A stretch of 32,154 bases of DNA, from NCBI GenBank assembly GCA_020722765.1, contig DYKD01000031.1, positions 1 through 32,154 of the forward strand. Direction: 5' to 3'. This DNA comes from Brevinema andersonii. Lineage in GTDB: Bacteria; Spirochaetota; DYKD01. Below the pieces are notes generated by a model. It saw only the letters and a program-made list of their open reading frames with translations, searched no databases and had not been told where the DNA came from. A program made the translations under genes and the position numbers. How positions within the stretch are numbered: the stretch's first letter is position 1; each line of letters opens with the position of its first letter. Positions 15,438 to 22,043 of the stretch are shown piece by piece.

Positions 15438-15450
15438 TATACGAAAAAAA
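15438..15450 (-). promoter_or_regulatory. T-tract-CGTATA promoter-like element
   Basis: The minus strand reads TTTTTTTCGTATA, 21 bases before the start codon at 15417. It is one of five strong copies in the window. CGTA as a -10 core with a T-tract spacer is a known style of ECF sigma promoter; I could not fix a convincing -35. Confidence 0.6.
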
Positions 15451-15484
15451 GTCAAAAAAAATACCCTGCCGTGTTCAAACCACA

Positions 15485-15507
15485 AGGAGGATACTGAGGA
15501 GGATACT
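15485..15507. repeat. Tandem AGGAGGATACT repeat
   Basis: AGGAGGATACT occurs at 15485-15495 and 15497-15507. On the plus strand the second copy is an ideal ribosome-binding site for the ATG at 15508. On the minus strand the same bases are two CCTCCT anti-Shine-Dalgarno blocks in the leader of the 15417 gene, whose own ribosome-binding site is GGAGGTGG. Confidence 0.6.
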
Positions 15508-15630
15508 ATGGCATTGTTATTATACGAAAAAAAGCAAGAAATCCCCGCTGTTCGAGTGGCTGAGCGAAGCGAAGCTGGATCGAGAACAGCGGAATACGGC
15601 ATTTTTTGTCACTTTTTACATTTTTTATGA
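15508..15630 (+). CDS. Possible 40-residue leader peptide (weak)
   Basis: The ATG at 15508 follows AGGAGG with a five-base spacing, and a 40-codon frame ends with TGA at 15628-15630. The peptide begins MALLLYEKKQEIPAV; its middle is simply the translation of the hairpin repeat (RVAERSEAGSR). Because the frame runs through a repeat and a terminator-like stem, it may be a fortuitous ORF. No homologue is recognised. Confidence 0.25.
   Translation: MALLLYEKKQEIPAVRVAERSEAGSRTAEYGIFCHFLHFL
15521..15533 (-). promoter_or_regulatory. T-tract-CGTATA promoter-like element, second copy before the 15417 gene
   Basis: The minus strand reads TTTTTTTCGTATA. It lies 104 bases before the 15417 start and 71 bases upstream of the other copy (15438-15450). 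A transcript from it would carry the CCTCCT tandem blocks. It forms one unit with the hairpin repeat at 15539-15592, as at 17451-17493. Confidence 0.5.
15539..15561. repeat. 23-bp dispersed repeat, copy A
   Basis: Differs at one position from 17471-17493 (AAATCCCC[G/T]CTGTTCGAGTGGCT). Each copy lies 5-6 bases beyond the A-run (plus strand) of a T-tract-CGTATA element, so element and repeat together form a unit of about 41-43 bases present twice. Copy A extends into the perfect stem 15545-15592. Confidence 0.8.
15545..15592. terminator. Large stem-loop, possible bidirectional terminator
   Basis: CCGCTGTTC at 15545-15553 pairs with GAACAGCGG at 15584-15592, with an internal region that can pair further. 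On the plus strand it is followed within ten bases by a run of six T (15602-15607); on the minus strand a run of seven T follows after about eleven bases. The spacing is longer than a textbook intrinsic terminator. Confidence 0.45.
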
Positions 15631-15647
15631 CGAGTTTTATGTAGATA

Positions 15648-15676
15648 TTGACATTTTTGGTAACATAAGCTATATT
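15648..15676 (+). promoter_or_regulatory. Sigma-70-type promoter for the AAA_14 ATPase gene
   Basis: TTGACA at 15648-15653, a 17-base spacer, and TATATT at 15671-15676. This is a near-consensus housekeeping promoter placing the transcript start about 34 bases before the ATG at 15717, which has GGGAG upstream. Confidence 0.7.
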
Positions 15677-15716
15677 AAACACTGAATCAACTGGTTTCAT
15701 ATTCACGGGAGTATAG

Positions 15717-17015
15717 ATGAAAAGATTGGCCTATTTTAAACTGCTCGAATGGAAACAAAACAAATCCAGGAAACCGCTTCTACTTCAAGGAGCAAGACAA
15801 ACCGGAAAAACATATCTTTTAAGGGAATTCGGAGAAAAAGAGTATGCGGATTTTGCCTACTTCAACTTTGAAGAAACCCCGGAATTGAAATCGCTCTTCC
15901 TTAAAGATCTCAATCCTCATAAACTGGTGGAATCACTCTCTGTCTACAGATCTAAAACCATTGCCCCAGACAACACACTCATTTTTTTTGATGAAATACA
16001 GGAATGCCCTCGAGCTTTGACAGGACTTAAATATTTCTGTGAACAAGCTCCAGAATTCCATGTGGTTGCCGCAGGTTCCCTTCTGGGTGTGAGTGTTGGT
16101 AAAACATCCAGTTTCCCAGTGGGAAAAGTCAGTTTCATGACGCTCTATCCACTCAACTTCATCGAATTTCTCATGGTCTCCCAGGAAGAAACTCTCCTTC
16201 AACTTCTATTGCAGAAAAAAGATCTAGCCCCTTTAGAAGCTATCATCCATGAAAAACTGATGGGGCTTTTCCGTAAATATCTCTACCTGGGGGGAATGCC
16301 GGAAGTTGTGAAAACCTATCTGGAAACCAATGAACTTCCTGAAGCCCGCGAAATCCAAAGGGAAATCCTCAAAGCTTACGAGAAAGATTTTTCAAAATAT
16401 ACGACTCCTGTCCAGGCTGTTCGTATCTCCGAAATCTGGCAATCGATTCCTTCTCATCTATCACGGGAGAACAAGAAATTCAAGTATAGCACCATAAGAA
16501 AAGGAGGTAGGGCAAGCCAATTCGAATCTGCCATTGAATGGCTCCGGGGAGCCGGACTCCTTTACATAGCCATGAATGTGACTACGGCCAAAATCCCACT
16601 TTCAGGGTATCGGGATCCCTCCAGGTTCAAGGCTTATCTGTTCGATTGTGGCCTACTGGGAGCACTCATCGATGTCCCTGCAAAAACCCTGTTGCTTAAT
16701 GATTCTGCATTTTCAGAATACAATGGAGCCTTCACTGAAAATTTCGTAGCTTCTGAATTAGCGCAAAAACATGAAGGTATTCTCCACTACTGGTTGAGCG
16801 AAGGGGTTGCGGAAGTGGATTTCCTAATTATGGATGGAGAAAAGATACTTCCTTTGGAAGTGAAAAGTGGCATAAATAGAAACACAAAAAGTCTCAGGAT
16901 ATATCAGGAAAAATTCCATCCAAGAAAAATCTACAGGATTTCAGCTCGGAACTTTGAAGGTCGGGAAGACCTTGTAAATCTGCCACTCTATGCAGCAAGC
17001 CTCCTCCCCCTTTAG
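15717..17015 (+). CDS. AAA_14 / DUF4143 ATPase
   Basis: A 432-residue member of the widespread prokaryotic AAA_14-DUF4143 family. Walker A is GARQTGKT (25-32), Walker B is LIFFDEIQ (about 84-91), and a sensor-like AAGSLLGV follows. The C-terminal DUF4143 part contains a wedge of helices and a PD-(D/E)xK-like strand pattern (EVDFLI then LPLEVKSG). The cellular role of this family is not established; it is common in mobile or defence-rich regions and often present in many copies. It has its own sigma-70 promoter and, unlike its neighbours, is on the plus strand. Its TAG overlaps the convergent stop of the next gene by two bases. Confidence 0.92.
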   Translation: MKRLAYFKLLEWKQNKSRKPLLLQGARQTGKTYLLREFGEKEYADFAYFNFEETPELKSLFLKDLNPHKLVESLSVYRSKTIAPDNTLIFFDEIQECPRALTGLKYFCEQAPEFHVVAAGSLLGVSVGKTSSFPVGKVSFMTLYPLNFIEFLMVSQEETLLQLLLQKKDLAPLEAIIHEKLMGLFRKYLYLGGMPEVVKTYLETNELPEAREIQREILKAYEKDFSKYTTPVQAVRISEIWQSIPSHLSRENKKFKYSTIRKGGRASQFESAIEWLRGAGLLYIAMNVTTAKIPLSGYRDPSRFKAYLFDCGLLGALIDVPAKTLLLNDSAFSEYNGAFTENFVASELAQKHEGILHYWLSEGVAEVDFLIMDGEKILPLEVKSGINRNTKSLRIYQEKFHPRKIYRISARNFEGREDLVNLPLYAASLLPL

Positions 17016-17401
17016 ACATTACCTCCCAAAAACACCACATTCTTATATTTCTTCAAAGGTTCCAGTGCCATGATGATCATGGCCCGAATATTGAACTTGT
17101 TTGCCAGACCAGCTCCAAGTTTGGAGATCAGGAATGTTTTCTCAGGATGTGCCCCTATCTCCTTGACCAGCTTTTGCATTTCCTCTTCCAAAACGGCTTG
17201 ATATGTATGTTTGTTATAATAGGAAGTATCTTCCCCATCGGGCTTTCGTTTTGTGATGAAACCATATGTGTTTGGTTCTTCCCTACAAGCTGCAGCTCCA
17301 CCCATTCCAATGTGAAGCGTATTATCCCCAAAAACAAAGACACAGCGGGAATTTTGCCTCAACCATTCCGGTGTAATCTTCTCAGGATACGAACTTTTCA
17401 T
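17012..17401 (-). CDS. FGDN-motif protein of unknown function
   Basis: A 129-residue soluble protein. The N-terminal strand leads into CVFVFGDNTLHIGMGGAAAC, then REEPNTYGFITKRKP, and near the end ISKLGAGLANKF and VVFLGG. The F.FG.N....G.GGAA...EPN pattern occurs in a family of small, often phage- or defence-associated proteins (DUF7831-like) that may have a nucleotide-binding fold. I cannot assign a reaction. The start was moved to 17401, preceded by AAGGAGG; an ATG 48 bases earlier lies right at the promoter-like element. It converges on the AAA_14 gene with overlapping stops. Confidence 0.7.
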   Translation of the reverse strand: MKSSYPEKITPEWLRQNSRCVFVFGDNTLHIGMGGAAACREEPNTYGFITKRKPDGEDTSYYNKHTYQAVLEEEMQKLVKEIGAHPEKTFLISKLGAGLANKFNIRAMIIMALEPLKKYKNVVFLGGNV

Positions 17402-17450
17402 TCTGGATGCCTCCTTGTTGTTTTGTACTTTCAAATCCTTCCATACCAAA

Positions 17451-17464
17451 TATACGAAAAAAAA
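17451..17464 (-). promoter_or_regulatory. T-tract-CGTATA promoter-like element
   Basis: The minus strand reads eight T then CGTATA, 50 bases before the start codon at 17401. It is followed on the plus strand by the second copy of the 23-bp hairpin repeat. Confidence 0.6.
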
Positions 17465-17470
17465 CGAGAT

Positions 17471-17493
17471 AAATCCCCTCTGTTCGAGTGGCT
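17471..17493. repeat. 23-bp dispersed repeat, copy B
   Basis: One mismatch to 15539-15561. Here the stem is degenerate: only CTGTT (17480-17484) pairs with AACAG (17509-17513). Confidence 0.8.
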
Positions 17494-17549
17494 ACGAGCT
17501 GTATTGATAACAGCACCATCCTCTCTTTTCATCTTGCCATGCAATAAAA

Positions 17550-19013
17550 TCATCTTGTAAACCTGGCTACATACAGTTTAGTAACCCCAAAAACCAGTTT
17601 ATCCGGCCTAAACCTCGAGTAAATAGACAGCTTATTCGCCCTACAAGCAAGATACCAAAGTTCATATTCCCTGACCGTCTTCATAATCTCTCCAACACCT
17701 TTATTTGTCATCTCCGAAATCCTGTTGAGGAAAGCATTCCTGTCTTTCATTTTTACAGCCATCTTCTCCACTATGACCTTCAACTTGTCAGTAATAAACA
17801 CATGTCCTGAAGGCTGAAACTCTTTTCGCTCCACCACATCCAGATCCCTGACACTGATCTTGCTCTTACTGTTTTTGAATCCTCTGGCCTGAACCAAACA
17901 TCCTTTCTCATCCACTTCAATCGTGATTCTCTTATTTTCATTTCTTAAGGAAAAAAGGGAACTATATCCAGCTATCTGGTATCCAAAACTAAGCTCAGGA
18001 CTCTGGAGACAGTTATCCTGGAAAGAACCTTCATCCCTGATTTTTTCGATTGTATCCAAAGGCTCAACACTCCACTTCCAATCTCGACAATACAAGTCAT
18101 ATCTCTGCTGGTATTGTTCTTGTGGCATGATGACAACCACTTTTTCCAATTCCTTCAAAAGTGTATGAATCTCCTTGGCTTTGATACTCTTTCCCTCTTT
18201 TAGTTTGCATCCGAAAACCTTCCAGAAAGCATAAGCATCATGGTCTTTTAGCTCACATCCATAGAATAGATCCATCACACGTCCCATACGGTATTGCCCT
18301 GTCTCAACTTGTGCCAGATGGCTCTCATCTGAATACGAAGCGATCATACCGATCTTTCCAGCTATCATAAGGAGTGAGATCAGGTCATCCCAACTACCAA
18401 GTCCTGCAGAGCTCATCTTTTGGGCAGTTTTCACAAACCACGCCCTTTCTGAATGGTATAAATCCAACACTTCATCCAGGATTTCTGAATGATATTTTTG
18501 TATTAACAGGATCCATTCCTTTCCCAATAACGAAGGTTCTTCTCCCTTTATTTTGATCTCCTTGCCGAAAAATTTTGATTCCACGAAGTAGGAACAGGAA
18601 TGGAGATGGAAAAAAAGCGACCGAGTCTCCCCTTTTAAGTTTCGGATCCAGGTAGGGATCGGAGGTAGCATCTTCTGTTTGGCAAGCAGGATATAAAAAT
18701 TCAGGGCGTAAAGACTTTCAGAACCGCATAAGTTCCAATAATCCAATATCTCATCCTTTCTACTCTCTTTCAGACTTTCTATGATGGAATTTTCAAACAG
18801 GATTTTATGTTCTTCATCCATAAATTCCTGGATTACAGGATGCTCATCCCATTCAATACCAAGATCCGCTTTATACCCTCTCACAATAAAGAGACCATCA
18901 ACATCTCTATGGACAGCATACAGAGGAAAAAGATCTCCATCCGCTTCCATTAACGCTCTGAGTCCCGGTTCTAAATTGATTTTTTCAGCATTGATCCACA
19001 CAACAGGTTGCAT
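17550..19013 (-). CDS. PcfJ-like protein
   Basis: A 487-residue protein. The N-terminal 330 residues are helical and unfamiliar. From about 335 the pattern is that of the PcfJ family: IRDEGSFQDNCLQSPE, then SLFSLRNENKRITIEVD and LVQARGFKN. PcfJ-like proteins are found on conjugative plasmids, phages and integrated elements; their biochemical role is unknown. GGGAGG precedes the start at 19013. The gene follows the 19036-19887 gene by 22 bases and is the last gene of an operon driven from the element at 20240. A 148-base tail (17402-17549) separates it from the FGDN gene. Confidence 0.7.
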   Translation of the reverse strand: MQPVVWINAEKINLEPGLRALMEADGDLFPLYAVHRDVDGLFIVRGYKADLGIEWDEHPVIQEFMDEEHKILFENSIIESLKESRKDEILDYWNLCGSESLYALNFYILLAKQKMLPPIPTWIRNLKGETRSLFFHLHSCSYFVESKFFGKEIKIKGEEPSLLGKEWILLIQKYHSEILDEVLDLYHSERAWFVKTAQKMSSAGLGSWDDLISLLMIAGKIGMIASYSDESHLAQVETGQYRMGRVMDLFYGCELKDHDAYAFWKVFGCKLKEGKSIKAKEIHTLLKELEKVVVIMPQEQYQQRYDLYCRDWKWSVEPLDTIEKIRDEGSFQDNCLQSPELSFGYQIAGYSSLFSLRNENKRITIEVDEKGCLVQARGFKNSKSKISVRDLDVVERKEFQPSGHVFITDKLKVIVEKMAVKMKDRNAFLNRISEMTNKGVGEIMKTVREYELWYLACRANKLSIYSRFRPDKLVFGVTKLYVARFTR

Positions 19014-19035
19014 CTTTCCTCCCTATGCAACGCTT

Positions 19036-19887
19036 TCAGGTCAGATATTTCTTAGGAGATTTGAGTAATTCCATGAACGGAACGGCAACATCATCCTTAC
19101 CTCTTGGCAATCCTTCCTTGAATTGATAACCATAAGGTTTGAGCATGAGTTCCAAAAACTGGTTTACACTTTTCTTGATGGCTCCTTCCAGGAATTTCAG
19201 TTCCATGGGCCCTTCTTCAGCCAGCCTCTGCTCAAGATCTGTCACAAAAGCCTCTTTCACTTCAGCAAATGCTTTTGCTCGCTTCGATGCCACTTTCCAA
19301 CCACCTTCGATATTGAAAGTCTTGCTTTTTTCCAAAACCTCAGCATTCATCCAGCTTTTTTTGGGGACGGAAGAGAAAGATAAGAATCGTGGCCGGATAT
19401 TATCCAAATACAAAGTTCCATCCTTGGCCAAACTACATACGATTTCTTTGATATCCACTCCATACTCAGCCTTGATATCAAGCTTGAGTGTTCCCATATA
19501 TCTAACAGTGGTGTTTTTCTCCTTCACTTCCTGGTTCAGCACGGAATAGATTGTGGTATCAATCTCATAACAGTTGAGTTTTAGTACTCGTTGCACATCC
19601 AATACATTCAGGGAAGCGTGTCTCAACCTCTCCAGTTCCTTCTCTGCCTCCTTCAGTTCCTCGTCCAATTTCCTGTTTTCTCTTTCTACATCACCCCGTT
19701 TTTGGGCGATTAAAACAACAAGGAGGACAGCAAGGGCCAACATGAAGGATATGACAACAAGCATGAGGACAGGATTTTTCCAGAGCAACAGATAAACGGC
19801 CAATCCCACAAGACAAACCACGGCAAAGACCACTCCCGTCACCTTGAATTTAGGCAACAGATGTTTCCTGAACCATTCTTTTACCAT
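19036..19887 (-). CDS. Membrane protein with two N-terminal helices, coiled coil and DUF4230-like domain
   Basis: A 283-residue protein. Two adjacent membrane segments lie at about 15-35 and 40-62. A charged coiled coil (about 65-90, RENRKLDEELKEAEKELERL) follows, then a soluble domain with RYMGTLKLDIKAEYGVDI and a helical end. The layout (membrane anchor, then a strand with V.Y.GTL..DI) recalls DUF4230 proteins, which are membrane proteins of unknown function; the match is weak. AGGAGG precedes the start, which overlaps the upstream gene's stop by seven bases. With its neighbours it suggests a membrane-located system. Confidence 0.65.
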   Translation of the reverse strand: MVKEWFRKHLLPKFKVTGVVFAVVCLVGLAVYLLLWKNPVLMLVVISFMLALAVLLVVLIAQKRGDVERENRKLDEELKEAEKELERLRHASLNVLDVQRVLKLNCYEIDTTIYSVLNQEVKEKNTTVRYMGTLKLDIKAEYGVDIKEIVCSLAKDGTLYLDNIRPRFLSFSSVPKKSWMNAEVLEKSKTFNIEGGWKVASKRAKAFAEVKEAFVTDLEQRLAEEGPMELKFLEGAIKKSVNQFLELMLKPYGYQFKEGLPRGKDDVAVPFMELLKSPKKYLT

Positions 19888-20210
19888 GGGGCAATCCTCC
19901 TATGATTTTGTATCACTTTTTTCCCGGAAAAAAGATCTATATATGTCGCTTCCGCCTTATTCCTGATAGTGCAATAGATCGGGAAAAGGATGCTTGCAGT
20001 AAGATTGGCTGCACCGCTTATCATCCCCGTACCTGTAAAGATCATGATCAGATAAGAAACACCAAAATTGAAGAGAAACTGGAGTAAAGGAGTCTTATCA
20101 ATAAACATGATAAACCAGCTCAGAACACGGCTCCTTCGCAAAGTCTCATACAAGGCGATTGTTGTCACTATCATGATAACTGTCGTAAGGATATAGATTA
20201 TAAGCATCAT
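19881..20210 (-). CDS. Small multi-pass membrane protein
   Basis: A 109-residue protein with about three membrane segments: MLIIYILTTVIMIVTTIAL, LLQFLFNFGVSYLIMIF and a third around ANLTASILFPIYCTI. A short basic C-terminal tail follows. No family recognised. AAGGAGG lies seven bases before the first of two adjacent ATG codons at 20210. It is the first gene of a three-gene operon and lies 30 bases from a T-tract-CGTATA element. Confidence 0.7.
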   Translation of the reverse strand: MMLIIYILTTVIMIVTTIALYETLRRSRVLSWFIMFIDKTPLLQFLFNFGVSYLIMIFTGTGMISGAANLTASILFPIYCTIRNKAEATYIDLFSGKKVIQNHRRIAPW

Positions 20211-20239
20211 AACATTACCTCCTTCGCCTTCTGATATCT

Positions 20240-20253
20240 TATACGAAAAAAAA
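20240..20253 (-). promoter_or_regulatory. T-tract-CGTATA promoter-like element
   Basis: The minus strand reads eight T then CGTATA, 30 bases before the start codon at 20210, in the 130-base gap after the anti-sigma gene. Confidence 0.6.
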
Positions 20254-20340
20254 GTCCAAACTACTTCAAAATGGCTTTTTTATATTTAGAAAAGGGGGTT
20301 CACCATAAAACAAAGATTCACTGACGATCAGAAAGGGCTC

Positions 20341-20895
20341 TTAGCTTATATTCAAGGCAACGTAGACCGATTTTCCTTTGGATTCGATCTTGAGCGTGTG
20401 AAAACCAGGCTTGAGGACGATTCTCCCCGCTTTCTCACTCTTTCCCCGTTCTGAAAGCAATATATTTTGTGAACCTTGAGTTGTGACGATCACTTTTTTA
20501 CCTTCAATCTTTTTCATGACAAGGTTACAACCCAATCTCATTCCCGGTATCCTGATGTTATGAGCATTATTTTCGCCAACCTTACCCCTGAGAACAGGAT
20601 AAGCCACCTGCGTCACTTCCAATGGGGATATCACTTTCCCTATCCTGTCGGAAAGGTCAAAAGATATCCTTGCAGGCAAGGACTTCAGAGAAGGGAGTTT
20701 GAAGGAAGTATCTTCCTTGTTCATCTGCCGCACTTCTGCCACAAGATAGGTACAATGTTTACATGTTAATAGATGCTTTTCAAACTTCTTACGTTTTGTT
20801 TCACTAAGCATCCCATCAATATAACCAGCAATGATATTCTCTTCAGGACAGTTTTTACCACTTTGAACAGGAGGAAGCCTTTTACTTCTACTCAT
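20341..20895 (-). CDS. Zinc-finger anti-sigma factor without a membrane helix
   Basis: A 184-residue protein. The N-terminal region has the zinc anti-sigma pattern: NIIAGYIDGMLSETKRKKFE, then KHLLTCKHCTYLV with His-x3-Cys-x2-Cys spacing. This fold normally clamps the cognate ECF sigma factor. A linker follows, then a beta-rich C-terminal domain (LKPGFHTLKIESKG near the end). No hydrophobic membrane segment is present, unlike most ECF anti-sigma factors, so the signal is probably cytoplasmic. The start at 20895 overlaps the sigma gene's stop by eight bases and has AAGGAGG upstream; an ATG 18 bases earlier is less likely. Translational coupling to the sigma factor fits an antagonist pair. Confidence 0.82.
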   Translation of the reverse strand: MSRSKRLPPVQSGKNCPEENIIAGYIDGMLSETKRKKFEKHLLTCKHCTYLVAEVRQMNKEDTSFKLPSLKSLPARISFDLSDRIGKVISPLEVTQVAYPVLRGKVGENNAHNIRIPGMRLGCNLVMKKIEGKKVIVTTQGSQNILLSERGKSEKAGRIVLKPGFHTLKIESKGKSVYVALNIS

Positions 20896-21958
20896 GATCA
20901 ACCTCCTTGGCAAAAAAATCCTTCCCTTTTTCCCTTAATTTCATCAAAATATCAGATATTTTCATCTCAATTTTTTTTGCTGTTAGTCCTGTAAACTGGA
21001 CAAGATCATCACTGGAAAGGGAAACCAATCCTGAACGACTATTCAAAGTAGTGTTCAATTTCAAGGATAACTCTTTCCTATGGGTGAGAGCTTTTTCGGT
21101 TTTCATCTTGGCGTCAAGTATCTTCTGTAGACGATCTACACCGGCATTACGTGCTTTCTCATCAATTTTTGCAAGCTGTTTCTCTAACTTTTTTATCCTA
21201 TGGAAATTGTAATTGGCTTTATCATCAGAATTTCCACCTGTATCTAATTTGTCATACGACTTATCTTTGAGCAATATAATCTGTGATTCAATTTCATGAA
21301 ACCCTAACTTTTTCAAGGAGCAGATATATTCCAGTTCTGATGATGTGAAATCTGTGAAGGAATAATAATGGATATATTTCAGTTTGAATAATGCGGAAGA
21401 GGCCACATCCTCCTCTCTAAGATAGATATTCATTTTCTGGAAAAGAACCATATTACGCTGGTCTTTGTTGACATCCTCCACACTGCGCGGATCTGCCACT
21501 TTTGTATGAAGGGAAAGCGAATTTTCATCATTGGAGACAGGGCTATCCAGGCTAATCTCCTCATTCTCGATGCTCTGCGCTTCCTGTTTCCTGAAAAAAT
21601 CATTGAACAAGTTGATTAGAACCGTATTGAACCATGTGGTAAACCGGGATTCCTGCGGATCATATTGGGCGAATCTCTTTCCTGATTTGAGCTTATTAAA
21701 AATATAATCAACGGCTTCACACTGGAGTTCAGAATCCAGACACCCTCGCCTATACGCCTCCTTGAAAATCTTATCGTAATAAGCCTCCCAAAAAAGGTTC
21801 CAGGCTCTTGCATCATTTCCCGAGGCACATCGAAGGACTATATTTTCCAGTTCATCCAGATCGATTTTCATGTCAGGAATATATCCTTTATATGATGGAA
21901 ATTCAAACAAGGATAAATCCTGATCATACGATAATATAGAAAGTGTTATGGCAGTCAT
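20888..21958 (-). CDS. Long ECF-type sigma factor
   Basis: A 356-residue sigma-70-family protein. Region 2 spans about 40-125 (ARAWNLFWEAYYDKIFKEAY, then RFTTWFNTVLINLFNDFFRKQ). Region 4 is near the C-terminus (about 310-350, LSSDDLVQFTGLTAKKIEMK then ISDILMKLREK). ECF factors are usually about 180-200 residues. Here about 170 residues, including a charged helical stretch, separate the two regions, so the protein is divergent. The start at 21958 has AAGGAGA. The gene's own upstream region carries the T-tract-CGTATA element (28 bases before the ATG), consistent with autoregulation. It is divergent from the TPR-CHAT gene. Confidence 0.82.
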   Translation of the reverse strand: MTAITLSILSYDQDLSLFEFPSYKGYIPDMKIDLDELENIVLRCASGNDARAWNLFWEAYYDKIFKEAYRRGCLDSELQCEAVDYIFNKLKSGKRFAQYDPQESRFTTWFNTVLINLFNDFFRKQEAQSIENEEISLDSPVSNDENSLSLHTKVADPRSVEDVNKDQRNMVLFQKMNIYLREEDVASSALFKLKYIHYYSFTDFTSSELEYICSLKKLGFHEIESQIILLKDKSYDKLDTGGNSDDKANYNFHRIKKLEKQLAKIDEKARNAGVDRLQKILDAKMKTEKALTHRKELSLKLNTTLNSRSGLVSLSSDDLVQFTGLTAKKIEMKISDILMKLREKGKDFFAKEVDHE

Positions 21959-21985
21959 TCTCTTCTCCTTGGTCTTATGAAACTT

Positions 21986-22001
21986 TATACGAAAAAAAAA
22001 A
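21986..22001 (-). promoter_or_regulatory. T-tract-CGTATA element upstream of the ECF sigma gene
   Basis: The minus strand reads ten T then CGTATA, 28 bases before the sigma start codon. It is the strongest copy, and its position before the sigma gene itself is the main reason to link the motif to this sigma factor. Confidence 0.65.
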
Positions 22002-22009
22002 CTGATTTT

Positions 22010-22033
22010 TGCCTTTCCATGCTGGAAAAGGCA
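22010..22033. other. Stem-loop between the divergent sigma and CHAT genes
   Basis: TGCCTTTCC (22010-22018) pairs with GGAAAAGGCA (22024-22033) with one bulged base and a five-base loop. On the plus strand it ends ten bases before the CHAT start codon and could mask its ribosome-binding region. On the minus strand it lies just upstream of the T-tract. Confidence 0.4.
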
Positions 22034-22043
22034 TTTTCAAGGC

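Noticed and set aside
15438-22001. T-tracts as plain intrinsic terminators
   Set aside because: Most copies have no adjacent stem ending at the T run, and all are followed by the fixed CGTATA and then a gene start, which fits a promoter better.
15438-22001. A GAAC-type -35 box paired with the CGTATA elements
   Set aside because: GAAC occurs upstream of three copies, but at 23, 25 and 29 bases from CGTATA, too far and too variable for one promoter class.
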